NCBI RefSeq assembly: GCF_015706575.1
Contig: NW_024037062.1
Location: 4,956,811-5,020,810, forward strand
Reading direction: 5' to 3'
DNA from: Patiria miniata
Taxonomy: Eukaryota; Echinodermata; Asteroidea; Valvatida; Asterinidae
Length of the DNA: 64,000 bases
In this document: piece by piece, positions 1 through 11,143 of the stretch
Layout of the letters: each line of letters opens with the position of its first letter
How positions within the stretch are numbered: the stretch's first letter is position 1
Notes under the pieces: generated by a model
The model's database searches: none
What the model was told of the DNA's origin: nothing
The model's input: only the letters and a program-made list of their open reading frames with translations
Translations under genes and position numbers: made by a program

Positions 1-528
1 AAGCATGCTTCCGAACCAAAGGTTGCAGAACAGTCAAGTTGATACACAGGCAGTCTAATGCTAGCTTGGATTATGGCCTATTAACAATCAGGAAAACCAC
101 ATTAAATTGTAAAAAAAAAACTCCTGACGTCAATGACATTTAGCATGCATCACTGTGTGGCTCACATTTAGTCAAGTATATCCCCAGTGTATTACAAACC
201 TGGTCCATTTTCCCTCTATCATCCCAACCCAGATTGAAAGATCTCTGAAACAAACCCTTGCACAATGGAACAGCAATATATACTGGGCGATTTGGCAGAT
301 TTTTGAAGTGGATATTTTTAGCAGAATTTTAACATGGTCTTACAGTCATCCTGCCATGTAAGTCAGGTAGTAAGGTACCCACTGGTGGGACTCCTACCAT
401 TTTGCGCATGCGGAACTCGGCTACTTCTAGTTAATTAAAAGGCTGTAGCTCTACTGAGTGGAGCGCTGGAACTTTGGTATCCTCTGTACTAGCGCTCCAT
501 CTAATAGGCATACTTTGATGACTGGTAC

Positions 529-1727
529 ACGGTATGCAGGGTTGTAGCTAGAAAGTTTTTAGTGCCGGTTGTTTCGGGCTCACAGGCCAACCGAGTAATT
601 GTACATGTACATGTATATGTACTCGGTTGGCCCATTATGAGATTCTATTATTAGGACATTATGAGATTCTATTAAAGTTCCTGATGTTAAATGCAAGAAA
701 TTAAAGAAACATATAATTTGTTTACCGTTCATTTTTTTAAATTACCAGAACTAGGCCCATACCCCCCCCCAATAAAGTTCTGCTTCCGATTACATTCCTT
801 TCAAAAATAGGGCCGGTAGGTCAGAATTTTGTATTTGCACATTTGTTTGTGCTGATTGAATGGGGTAATTTGCGCATGATTTGGGCCCGAACTATTTCTA
901 TTTGTGCTACGAAGCTACACAAAAATGGTCACAAAAAGTGATAAAAATTTGCCTCAATTAACGTAAACAATATTTAATGTCGATTATTCTTTAAAAATAA
1001 CGGAGAATTCATGTCTTGCACACCACTATGCACAACGCTAGTTACGACGGGAAACTGGCCTTACTGTCTGTATATCGCGTGGAAAGCACAGTAGACAAGG
1101 GGCGTGAGCAGCGAGAAAGCACTGTGTATCTAGCGGGCGAAAAACCACATGCTGCGGCATGAAATTTCGCGAAACACGCTGCACTGTATCGCCTCGTGTA
1201 CGACCAGAACAACCTCGAAATAAATTCAAGAAAAATGAAAAATACAAACACAGAAAAGGGAGGTAAAGTTCTGTGAATACACTTGCAGAATTCTTCTTTC
1301 TCCATCGATGTTTACGACCATTTGTACGACCTGTACTGCAGTGTTTAATTTATACACTATGTTGTCAAATGCATAGACTGGTTGCTGCCTTTCCATCACG
1401 CCTTTAAATGTAGTGCGCGGCGCGGTGCGGCGGGAACCAGTACAGCAGCATTGCAAGCAGCGCATTATGGTTTTCATCACCGCGATAGTGAATTGTGAAG
1501 GGAACTTGGATTTTCTTTTCAAAAATTGCGCATGTAAGTAGAAAAATGACGATTTTTTATTACAAAAAAAATGTGTTCTGTGTCAAAACTCCAAAATCAC
1601 CATGTAATGCAGCAAAATTTATGCCGGCCGGCAAGCTTCATTTTCACCCCGAGTGCCGGCCGGTGATTTGGAATGCTGACTAGCGCCGGCAAGCGCTGGC
1701 CAGCGTAGCTACAACCCTGCTGGTATG
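529..1727. mobile_element. hAT-like non-autonomous element with 14-bp inverted ends
   Basis: The element runs 537-1719. It begins CAGGGTTGTAGCTA and ends with the exact inverse, TAGCTACAACCCTG. The flanking 8-mers are acggtatg (529-536) and ctggtatg (1720-1727), six of eight matching, as expected for an aged 8-bp hAT target duplication. CAGGG ends are typical of hAT elements. No transposase frame is visible inside. A similar left end (CAGGGTTCTAGCCAG) lies near 41361. Confidence 0.6.
592..632. repeat. Short hairpin GCCAACCGAGT / ACTCGGTTGGC
   Basis: Perfect 11-bp arms flank a TACATG-rich loop, followed by two copies of an ATTATGAGATTCTATTA repeat (about 635-673). It lies inside the hAT-like element. 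Confidence 0.6.
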
Positions 1728-2613
1728 CATTTTGTGCAAACCCTCGCGAAGACAAAAGGCCCCCAGAATACAAATGAGAAAGACAGTTACCCTGGACAGA
1801 TCCACACATTCATGACATTCCATAAGACCCCTTAAATTGTTCAAAAAAAACCGGTAATTTTGAAGGAAAAAAAGAACAAAATAGTCTGATAAACTTACCA
1901 CTCACAATTCATGTGTCTGCCCAGTTGTGCCAACCATTTTATTGATCGATCGAGCGCGTGTGTCACGTCACTTTCAAAGAAAAACAAGTCGCGCTGAATC
2001 AACAAGTACAACTGTTTTGTGAAGTGATACCGGTATTTAAGTGCACCGTGCCGTATGACAGTATGGGCTTTTGGCGCAATTTACGTCTGGTGCCATGTCG
2101 TGGAAAGGGACTGTGAGTGCCTTGTGCATGAAACGTGTAATGTGCGAAACAATCATTGTCTTTCCAGGTCAGTGCACTAGATGAAAAGTCAACCCACTAT
2201 CGGTGCCTGAAAGTGGGTATGGTACCCACATACATCCCCCGCACGTATTTTTTGATTGTCATCATGAGGCATTGCATTTGCATAATTAACCACACAAAAT
2301 GGACGAAAGCCGAGGAAGTGGACGTTTTTTTATGAACAAGCCACCGAAATCATCAACATTTTTCACATTTTTTGTTTTACCTGTTTCAAGTCGGTCATTA
2401 ACTTCGTGAAATGACTGCTGCATGGTTATGAAGTACATGTATGTAAGTGGAATCTGGGTTGGGATTTTAAGGGAAAAAGGACCGTTTTGTGGAGGCTGGT
2501 TTTTTAGGGTCTCTTAAGATCTTACTTTTACAATGTACGGTACTTCAAGTTTATCAGAATATTTTGTTCTTTTTCAAAATGACCAGTTGTCCGGAACAAT
2601 TTAAGGGAAAGGG
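1720..2613. other. No gene seen
   Basis: AT-rich non-coding sequence with no ORF resembling a known family. It contains a GATCGATCGA stretch near 1945. Confidence 0.5.
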
Positions 2614-2693
2614 GTTGAGTTGTCTCAATGGTCGAGTTGTCTCAACGGTTGAGCTGTCTCGAGTCGAGTTGTCTCAACGGTCGAGTTGTCTGA
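2614..2693. repeat. 17-bp minisatellite, five copies
   Basis: Five tandem copies of a unit close to TCGAGTTGTCTCAACGG, one of them shortened to 15 bp. The units differ at one to three positions. Confidence 0.8.
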
Positions 2694-3179
2694 CATTCTC
2701 AGGGTCCGCAAGTAACGTTACAGTATCGTCAGCCCTCCTAAAGCTACGCGCTCCTATTTCTACGCACTCATGTTTATATTTTGCAACGCATGCATCCTAA
2801 TAATGACGTACTTTCACTCGGATCGTATCCTTTGATGCACAAACTTTAACCAGCAGCCGAAAATACGTGGAATGCGAAGGTTTTACCAGGAAATCAGGCA
2901 AAAAATGAAAAAAATCAGCTTTTTACAACTTCATGTAATTACTAAAGTAATGCAGGCAGATGCTTCCGGGCCTGCAGAAGTTGAAAATATGACCGTACAG
3001 TGTCTTTGTTGGTCTCCCACTCTTGTCAGTATTATAGTTAACATGTCATAGCTAATACTTTGCAGTTTCTAGGGGTGTAAATCTTACGATGCAACCAAAA
3101 AGACACGTTTCTTATATTATTTTGGATTTTTTTGGTCATAACTATTAAAATCTGACATCTTTTTCCGAGAAAAAAAATT

Positions 3180-3800
3180 TGCTGAAAATCAACCATGTGC
3201 TTAAGTACTACATAACATTTTACTAATTTAAAAGATTCTCTTAAAATAGCACTAAAAGCAATATATTACTAAATGTACCATTAGGCAAATGTTAGGGAGA
3301 CACCTTTAACCTTATCGTTTTTTTTTTATAATAGGGAGACACCGGTCATTAGGGAGACACATAACTGTCTCCCTAATGGCACAGCCCCCCTTTAGAGGCA
3401 AAATATTACTGTCGCAAGGTTATATTTGTTGCTCGTGGTCTAATAGTAAAAATACTGAAATTCGTGGGAAAAGGGCAAGGGAATATTAAGTTAGGGCACA
3501 TTTAAGTTTGACAAATTTTGTGCACAAGTCTATGGGAAAGTCTCCCTAATGACCCATTCTCGGTAATTTATTATAACTTTTAGTATATGCCGTGGCTATA
3601 TTTTTAAGTACATTGTTTTTGCAATAACCCTTCCAGCCAAAACCTAACAAAACCACCCTTGTGAAACAACGTTCTCCGGCATTTGTTGCTCATCCTATAC
3701 ACCTGCGGTATTCATCAATTAATTATATAGGCGCACCTGCACGCAGTTGGCCATGTCGCGTCGCCGCGACACATGATCGCATGTACACCTCATTTCCCTA
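3180..3800. repeat. Dispersed repeat, copy 1 (with ~320-bp insert)
   Basis: The flanks match 8668-8992 in the same orientation: CTGAAAATCAACC, TACATAACATTTTAC, GTTCTCCGGCATTT, and a Cys/Arg-box-like GC-rich end. Between them this copy carries about 320 bp (roughly 3265-3585) absent from the other. That extra segment contains several TTAGGGAGACAC motifs in both orientations. Confidence 0.65.
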
Positions 3801-4215
3801 CCCCCAATTTCCCACACATGACCTGAATCCTGCAAAATCCTCCAATTTTTTTCATAGTGTTAAAGTGCCATGTAACCTGAACCCTGCAAAAGCCTCAAAT
3901 ATTACTGGTCACCACTGCCTGAATCATATAAATTCCTCCAGTGGGTTGATGGTCAATGTTTCACCAAATCTTGGTTAAGTTTTTGGGTGGCTCAGAAACT
4001 TGACTTGCACAACATCTGCTTGTAATGTCAAGTTGACATCATTGCCTTTAAAAAAAAATTAAAAATTAGGACAGTGTTTGTCTTTTTTTGTCCTTTTTCT
4101 TTTTTGTACTTTTCAACAAAATACAAAGAACTGAAAGGTTTTCTTTTTTTCTCTTTTTCTTTTCCGGTTATAAACTGCTCTTTCTCGTTGGAAATTTCTC
4201 TTCTAAATTTTCTTT

Positions 4216-6272
4216 TTCTTATCTATTTCTTGGTTTTCTTCTTCTTCTTTGGAGGCTTGGGGCTGCTGATGGCTCAGGGGCAGACTCAGTGGTGTCTGAG
4301 GTAGATGTTGCCGTGTAGTGATGGGTTGCTGCCATCAGGAAGTACATCACAACACTTTTTTTCCACCAGTACTGTGACTTCCAGGAGCACAAGTAGTAGG
4401 CACGGAGCTGATCGCCTCTGTCCACCCCTCCCATGGTGGCGATGTAGTCAACGGCCTGAGGGGGAGCTGGGATGGTTTTCGACTTCCTCCGGCCACTCTT
4501 ATCTGGGACTTTGCACTGGACGTTGTGGTTCTCCGGGTCCTGCCATCCTCGATGGGCCGAGGACAGCACCATCATGACCCTGCTGTCTTTCCATGCTGTC
4601 ACAACTAATTGACCGCTCTGTCTGGAATAGAAAGTGCCCCTCTTCACTTTCTCATCTGGCGTAATCTCCCTGTGAGATCCTTGGGCAGGCCTCGGCTGTT
4701 GCTTTTTACTGCTCCAGTCAGGTAGATTTGATGGGCTAGCAGGGTTCTGGCCAGAGGGATGGAGGTACATATACAGGCGGTCAGTGAAGACATGGTGGTA
4801 GCGGCCTCGGTGGTGTTTCATTACTTTGGTCGTGATGTCTGTCATCTTCTTCTTCCTCCAGGGGTGGGCCATGAAGTTGAGGACGGTTCCTGTTGTCGAC
4901 TCTTGAAATCGACCCGGATGGGTTCCAGGGGCATACAAAATGTCTTTATGCCAGCTTTGTATCCTCGATACCTCACCATGGCTTCATCGACGGCAAGCTC
5001 TCGCAGGGCCTGATAGCGGTTTATACAACGGCGTCTGACTTTGTTCCAGAGAGGCTGAAGGGGGTACAGGGGGTTCTTGCGCTTGAAGCTGCGCCGCCTT
5101 GTCTTGCTTCTTAGCAGTGCCGGGTCTTTGTCTGGGTCGTTACAGGCGAGGTGGGTGTTGAGTGTGTCAAATCTGTTGCGAGACATCGTATTGGCAATCA
5201 TGATGTTTTGGAGGGCAGGGTGCTTGGATCAGTAGCCATGGTAGTTGGGCAGTTTGTTCAGGCCCATTGGTAGGTGGATGCCAAACCACGCCCGAATCTC
5301 CTGTATGGTGGTGGTTGACTTCCATGCTTCCTGCAGCGTGAGATTTGTCCACTTGACGATGGACAGGAGCAATGAAAGAGGGAAGAATTGAAAAAAGTGA
5401 TGGAGACTCCGGAGATTCACTTCGCCGAAACTTAGGCCCTGGTGGTGTTTACCCCCTGAACGGTCTCACAAAGACGTCTGCTAGACTCCTTGTCCAACCA
5501 TGCTCATCTGGGGGGGGGGGGGGGGGGGAAGTCTGGCTGAAGCACCCATGGTGGATCGGGATCGTCATTGGAATCTGGATCCAGCTATTTGCCTCTTCTG
5601 GTCTTTGGGGGCAGTGGTGGTTGATGCCGTTGTGCTGATACCTCCCTTCGTGGAGGGGGTTCCGGGATGTCACTCCCCATCTCATCCTCGTCTTCTTCCT
5701 CTCCTCTTTCATCCTCCTCCTCAGCATTCTCCCACTCCTCATCTTCATCCCCCTCTCCATCTTCATCCTCCTGGTCGTCCTACTCTTCCTCGCCGTCTGT
5801 CTCCTCCTCATCCTTCTCTCCATCGTTCTCTTCTGCTACGTACTCTTCCTCAAAAGCTGCTGTCAACACACTGGCCGTCTTCTGATGATAAGAACACACA
5901 GGCGTTGTCCAGGAACTCCTCCTCCGAGCTTTCAGACGTCTCTGCTAGTGCCCTGTATGTTCTGCCCATCCTCACCCCAGCTTCGATGGCACTCTGCTGC
6001 ACTGCCTGGCGTAGCTCAGTTTTCTTTACTGCCCGCAGTTGATCCTTGTGAAGTGCAGAGCTGATCTTCTTCTCCTTACTTTTCCCTGTCGACTTCTTCT
6101 TGCCACGCTCCTTTCCCCTGCTACTCCCTGCAAGATCGTCATCTCTCCCCTCTCCTTGGCGTTTCTTTCGCTCTTTTCTCCCTCCAGATTTCCCCATGAT
6201 CGTCTTCAGAAATACTCCCGACTCTTCAGTAGAAAGAGACTGCTGAAGGTTCTTGGCTTCGCATGATGTCAT
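4216..6272 (-). pseudogene. piggyBac-type (DDE_Tnp_1_7) transposase, broken
   Basis: A piggyBac transposase catalyses TTAA-specific cut-and-paste transposition. Reading 6272 downward: a basic N-terminus (MGKSGGRKERKKRQ), an acidic Glu/Asp-rich stretch near 5680-5840, FFPLSLLLSIVKWTNL and WFGIHLPMGLNKLPNYHGY (5229-5400), MIANTMSRNRFDTLNTHL and ELAVDEAMVRYRGYKAG (4842-5201), HHVFTDRLYMYL and ATMGGVDRGDQLRAYYL followed by WKSQYWWKK (4219-4938). The three Asp of the family's catalytic triad are visible (DEAM, FTDR, GVDRGDQL). The frame is broken: the N-terminal ORF stops at 5850, the acidic part is in another frame, a 17-G run lies at about 5511-5528, a TGA stands where Trp is expected near 5235, and the frame shifts near 4905. 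No terminal repeats or TTAA duplication were identified. There is no C-terminal Cys-rich domain. Confidence 0.9.
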
Positions 6273-7160
6273 GATGACTCATGTGCGAATGGGAACTGTC
6301 AGTAATTTTCAGCCCTTTTTATAACTTCAAACTTTGTTGTTTTAGTGTCATTCCGTGTCAATTCAACACGATTTTGGACCCGACCTTCACAGATTGAAAC
6401 GATATTTGGTGTGATGATTGGCTTATATGAGAAACCCCCAGAACTGAATTTTTATGTAAATTGGCTCATTAGTTTTTGAGATACGGGTCAACGAACTTTT
6501 GACTAATTAGCATATTCTCCGAACTTTAAATACCTGTATCTAAAAAATTATAGCGCCTACAAAGCGAAGTTGTACATCATATTAAAGCTCTTTGAATGGC
6601 CTCCATTTCATAAAATAAAACCAAAATCGTAGCATGAAGCACAGAGAAAATGCATAACGAAATGACATTTGACCGTGAATTACGAAAATCAATATGCTTC
6701 AAATTTTGTAATTTTTTTTCAAATTTTTGTTTATGATGTCAGCAACAATCTTAAAAAAAATTGGGATGGCCGCTCTTAAAGTTTTTAAGTTATGATTTTT
6801 TAAAGATAGCATGTCCAGGAAGAAACCTGATTTACATATTTACATACAAATGTACATACTGCATGTGCACGTTGACCTGTACATTGCCCTTTACAGCCCA
6901 AATATGTTGTGTCCATTGCTTATGCAGCATTTTGCTACATGTACATGTAGCTCTAGATAGTGGCGTAACTATGGGGGTAGCAGGGAGGAGTCGAGGGGGG
7001 GGGGGTCGGGTGGGGGTGGGGGGGGGGGCACGTGTCCCCCAGTAGATGTCCTTACACCGGTGTCTAACAGCCCTCCCCCCTTTAAAATCTTGAATTGGAA
7101 AAAGAAAAACATATCATTTGGCCCATACATACATACATGTAAATCAATTGCCCCATTATT
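6273..7160. other. No gene seen; G-rich block near 6990-7040
   Basis: AT-rich non-coding sequence. From 6959 (TAGTGGCGTAACTATGGGGG) to about 7050 there is a G-rich block ending in CACGTGTCCCCC. It looks like a degenerate repeat end of the kind that produces many of the window's poly-G runs. Confidence 0.4.
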
Positions 7161-7164
7161 TTGA

Positions 7165-7362
7165 ATTCAGAGAGCTCCCCTTGCGACCGTGAACACGTTA
7201 AATTTCCGACTCATGTTTGAACAATGCGATGTGGCGTGCCCAGCGTTCCTTCAATGGTCCCCGTATCCCGAGTGCGATTCCGTTACCGAGCGTGATGCAT
7301 CGATTATGATAATGAGTATACTGGATTTCGTTTGTAAACACAAGTGCATTTCAAACAATGCT
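7165..7362. repeat. Long inverted repeat, left arm
   Basis: About 200 bp that pair, in inverted orientation and at roughly 85% by eye, with 9183-9385. Shared landmarks are GTGAACACGTTAAATTTCCG, TATCCCGAGTGCGATTCCGT and TTTGTAAACACAA. The arms enclose about 1.8 kb. Confidence 0.8.
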
Positions 7363-7390
7363 TTGCTTTAATATGTGCCCGACTCAAATG

Positions 7391-7435
7391 TCGATATTTT
7401 GGCTGGTCTCGACTCAAGACCAGCCAAAATATCGA
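7391..7435. repeat. Hairpin with 17-18-bp perfect arms
   Basis: CGATATTTTGGCTGGTCT and its inverse are separated by a 7-nt loop (CGACTCA). Confidence 0.85.
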
Positions 7436-7479
7436 GACCAAAGGGGACCGAGACCGACTTTGTACACAACCGCTGAAGT

Positions 7480-7545
7480 AGTCCCATAAATGTGACGGAA
7501 ATACTGGACTACCTCCGTATTTAACGTCACACATCCCACATGTGC
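7480..7545. repeat. Diverged relative of the 9995 element terminus
   Basis: AGTCCCATAAATGTGACGG, then TACTGGACTACCTCCGTA, then CACACATCC. This mirrors the first ~65 bp of the foldback element at 9995 with scattered substitutions. The preceding TTGTACACAACCGCTGAAGT also recurs at about 10556. Confidence 0.6.
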
Positions 7546-8667
7546 TATATGCAAGGAGGGTCCCGTTGCTAGGGGAGGCGAAAATTAATTAAAGATCGAA
7601 ATTATTTTGCAGAAAATCAACCCAGCTATAGTGTGACTGCTAAATAGCACAAAATTGTTAAATTCGGTACCTTCAGAGGTCTAGTTATCCAAAAGTCATG
7701 GTAATTCGTCAAAGAATTCAGACGGTTTTGAAAAAGCATGGCGTCTCTGATATTTACCAGACTGTTTCCCGGCCTCCTTAATTATAGTCAAAAGGCCAAT
7801 GGGGTCAGGGAACCAGACAAGAGCTTTAATCATCTACTGAGCGTGCATCAACTTTGGCAAAGCGCACCGCGGTTGTTGCCTGTCATTCCAAAATCTTTGT
7901 TCGCTCGTACCCCCCGCCCTGCAAACAGGACGCTGGGATACTCTAATGAATTCACGCTCTGATTGGTTGGATTTTGCGTGACCTGTGACCTGCGCGTCAT
8001 CACGGTCATGACTCTGCAAATTTTGAAACGGCCGTTAAGACTGACTCCTTACTCTTTTATTCCAGTTTATAGAATTTTTTTTGTTGAAAAGTGTAATAAT
8101 GTAGGAAATTCTGTAAAACTTATCTGTGCAGTAAATTTACAATTCCCATCACTTGCTCAGGCTCCGTTTCGAATCACGAATGGTCGGATTGCATTATGCG
8201 ATGCTCAAAATTTTGTCCACATGGTCCGCAATGAAAAAGAAAGTCGTCGTCTGCAGATGAGTCAAATTGGCTGCCACAAAAGTTTCGTGCCCATAATTCG
8301 CACACGAACGGAAAACGTCATTCTATGGAGTCTCCATTGTGTCCTACTTCTTAAAACAATGTGGATCGATGTTTGTTGAATAAAGGATAAGTTTATGTGC
8401 ATAACTTTGGTCTCTACTGTAGTTTGATAAACTAACTTTTGTTTGCCATCCGACATTGTTACTAAATACACGTTTGTTTAATGTGAAATAAATGAATTTC
8501 TTTCGATTTTTGGTAAAAACAACTGCATGCAAAATATTTAAAATCATATCATAATTGAAAATTTGAGGTAAATAAAAAAAATCCACAAATATTATAATAT
8601 ACATACTTTTGTCAAAAGTCTAAGAAGCTTAAATCCTATGCATGGAAAGAGTTCCGAGAATGTTTGT

Positions 8668-8992
8668 TTTTCTGAAAATCAACCGTGTGCCAATTACATA
8701 ACATTTTACAAATGTATATATAAATTCTCCCAAAATAGAAACATTTGCAATATAACTTTAGTATGACGTGGCTATATTTTTAAGTACATGGACGAATATA
8801 TATTTGAAATGACCCCTCCATAAAAAAAATAACAAAACCACTCTTCTGTAACAATGTTCTCCGGCATTTATTGCTCATTCTAATACACCTGTGATCAATC
8901 AATCAATTATACAGGTGCGCACGCCTGCACGCAGTCGACCATACCGTGGCCAATCGTGCCGCCTCGACACATGGTTGCATGATACACATCAT
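8668..8992. repeat. Dispersed repeat, copy 2
   Basis: Direct-orientation copy of 3180-3800 without the central ~320 bp. GTGGCTATATTTTTAAGTAC and GTTCTCCGGCATTT are shared. Confidence 0.65.
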
Positions 8993-9182
8993 TTCAATAA
9001 AAACAAAAAATAGGTATTACTATTGGCCTACTTTTTGGGTACTTTAAACATTATGATTAGGTCTTATTCCGACAGAAATATATTTTAAGGCATATTCATT
9101 CCAACAAACAAACTCGGTACCGAAAACTAGGGCAGATTTTATGGATGGAAACCGGTTCAAGCTAGTTCCCGACTCCCTTTCA

Positions 9183-9385
9183 TCGTTCGAAATGCATTTG
9201 TGTTTACAAACGTGATCCAGTCTGCTCATTATCAAAATTGATGCATCGCGCGCGCTCGGTAACGGAATCGCACTCGGGATACGGGAACCATCGAATGAAT
9301 GCTGGGCATGAAGACCACATCGCAATTCAAACACGAGTCGGAAATTTAACGTGTTCACGATCGCGAGGGGAGCTCTGGGAATTGA
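9183..9385. repeat. Long inverted repeat, right arm
   Basis: Inverse partner of 7165-7362. With the left arm it may mark the ends of a ~2.2-kb transposon. No target duplication was recognised and no transposase frame is visible between the arms. Confidence 0.8.
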
Positions 9386-9899
9386 ACAGGAAATTTCACT
9401 TTTCATCCGGATTGTAAGTAAACTTCAGTACAACCATCTTAATTATCGATGTCTACTTGTACCTCAGGTGGCGTATCTAGTAATTGGAGGCCGTTTTGAG
9501 GGTGAAATCTGATGTTTTTGTTGGGCAATGTTGGGTTTTTGGGTCAATGACAGAATTGTGTTGCTCGGCATATATAACCATTAGCTTGGACCCCACTATC
9601 GCCACTCCATGTCCGAATGTTAAAAAGGCAATAAGTTGGGTCCAAGTTACTCGGAAAAGTCAGTACGGAAATATGCTAGCCCTAATTTACATTCTCTTTG
9701 ATTTCTTTCAAATTACTTCTCGGAAAAGCTTTTGATTTCTGCATAACTGCATCGAGAAGAAAGGCGATGTGACGATGGATCATCGACGGTGATTTGACGT
9801 CAGTCCGTGTTGTGTGAAAAAAAAAGATACGAGGCGAGAAAGCTAGTTGGTTGCGCGAATACTGGGAAGCGCGAATTTGGGGCACCGAACGATATACAT

Positions 9900-9985
9900 G
9901 TAGCCCCACTAGTGTGGCCGTCGGTATGCTGCGCTGAACCTTAGGCAATTCAGCCAGTCAGCGCAGCTTACCGACGGCCACACTG
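9900..9985. repeat. Hairpin element starting TAGCCCCA
   Basis: Arms 9911-9937 and 9958-9984 are 27 bp with one mismatch (AGTGTGGCCGTCGGTA...), with a 20-nt loop. The preceding TAGCCCCACTAGTGTGGCC resembles the first bases of the adjacent foldback element (TAGCCCCATAAATGTGGCC). Confidence 0.75.
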
Positions 9986-10468
9986 ACCCGGACGTAGCCC
10001 CATAAATGTGGCCTATTTACTGGACTGCCTCCGTAAACATAGGCCACACATCCACATGTACAAAAATCGTGTCGACGGAGCCAAATTTTGATTTTCACAT
10101 TTAGGCTTAGTTTGTAGGGTTTTTTGCTTTAGAAGCATACTCACCCTCTTTACAGGCTAATCAGAAAGTGCTGCCTTTTTCAGATGTCTAATTTTGTGAA
10201 ATTTCATGTTGAAATTTTGATACGCAAACGTGTAAAAATGAATCTGGAAATTTCACGAAAAATATACATCTGAAAAAGGCAGCACTTTCTGATTAGCCTA
10301 TACAGAGGGCGAGTATGCTTCTAAAGCAAAAAAAACCTACAAACTAAGCCTAAATGTGAAAATCAAAATTTGGCTCCGTCGACACGATTTTTGTACATGT
10401 GGATGTGTGGCCTATGTTTACGGAGGCAGTCCAGTAAATAGGCCACATTTATGGGGCTAACCCGGACG
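9986..10468. mobile_element. MULE-like foldback element, 9-bp target duplication
   Basis: The element is 9995-10459 (465 bp), almost entirely two inverted arms of about 200 bp (TAGCCCCATAAATGTGGCC ... GGCCACATTTATGGGGCTA) joined by a short unpaired centre near 10190-10250. The 9-mer ACCCGGACG occurs immediately before (9986-9994) and after (10460-10468). Long inverted repeats plus a perfect 9-bp duplication fit a Mutator-like (MULE) non-autonomous element. The intact duplication and near-perfect arms suggest a recent insertion. Confidence 0.85.
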
Positions 10469-11143
10469 ATACACAAACGCCGGAGTTCGATTGAGGACTG
10501 AGAAACATTTCCGTTAGGAAATACTTAGAAAATTGTCTTGACTCTCCATTGACCTTGTACACAACCGCTGAAGTGGCTTCAGGTTGCAACACAAATGGAG
10601 GAAATGATTTTAAGTTTTTAATCACCTTTTTCAGCTCCAGATCGATCCCACCACCAGGACCCGCCATGATGAATCGTCAATTGTATAGAGGGCGCACTGT
10701 ACTTTGAAACCATTGATCTCCGTCTGTGTATACGTATATATGGAGATCAATGTTTGAAACCATACGTACGGAAAATTAAAACGGTCGAAATTATTTTTTT
10801 CTGCAACCAAGTATAGTCAAATAATGATGAGCACGCCTCAATGGTAACGGCTTTTTGTTGTGGACTTATTTGCTGTTACAAAAAGTCAGCCCTTATTATC
10901 AATATTGATAAATTAATTAACGCGTGGGCCCGGCCTTTAGTTAGACCATGGCCCGGCGATCGAAGCTTGCGCACATGACCGTGTAAAACTTGTTTACAAA
11001 TACATGTAGGCCTACATGAGCACACAGTCATGGAATGAAAGTCTCTGAAACATTTTAATGCAAAAAGCCATTCGTCTGAACCGTATAAATATAAAATAAC
11101 TGATTTTTTTTAAGAACTCCTTTTTTTGGGGGGGGGGGGGCGT

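Noticed and set aside
3280-3370. Telomere-like TTAGGG repeats
   Set aside because: TTAGGG occurs only within a longer TTAGGGAGACAC word, not in tandem.
5500-6042. Plus-strand Ser/Pro/His-rich ORFs
   Set aside because: They are the antisense of the acidic and basic N-terminal part of the broken piggyBac transposase.
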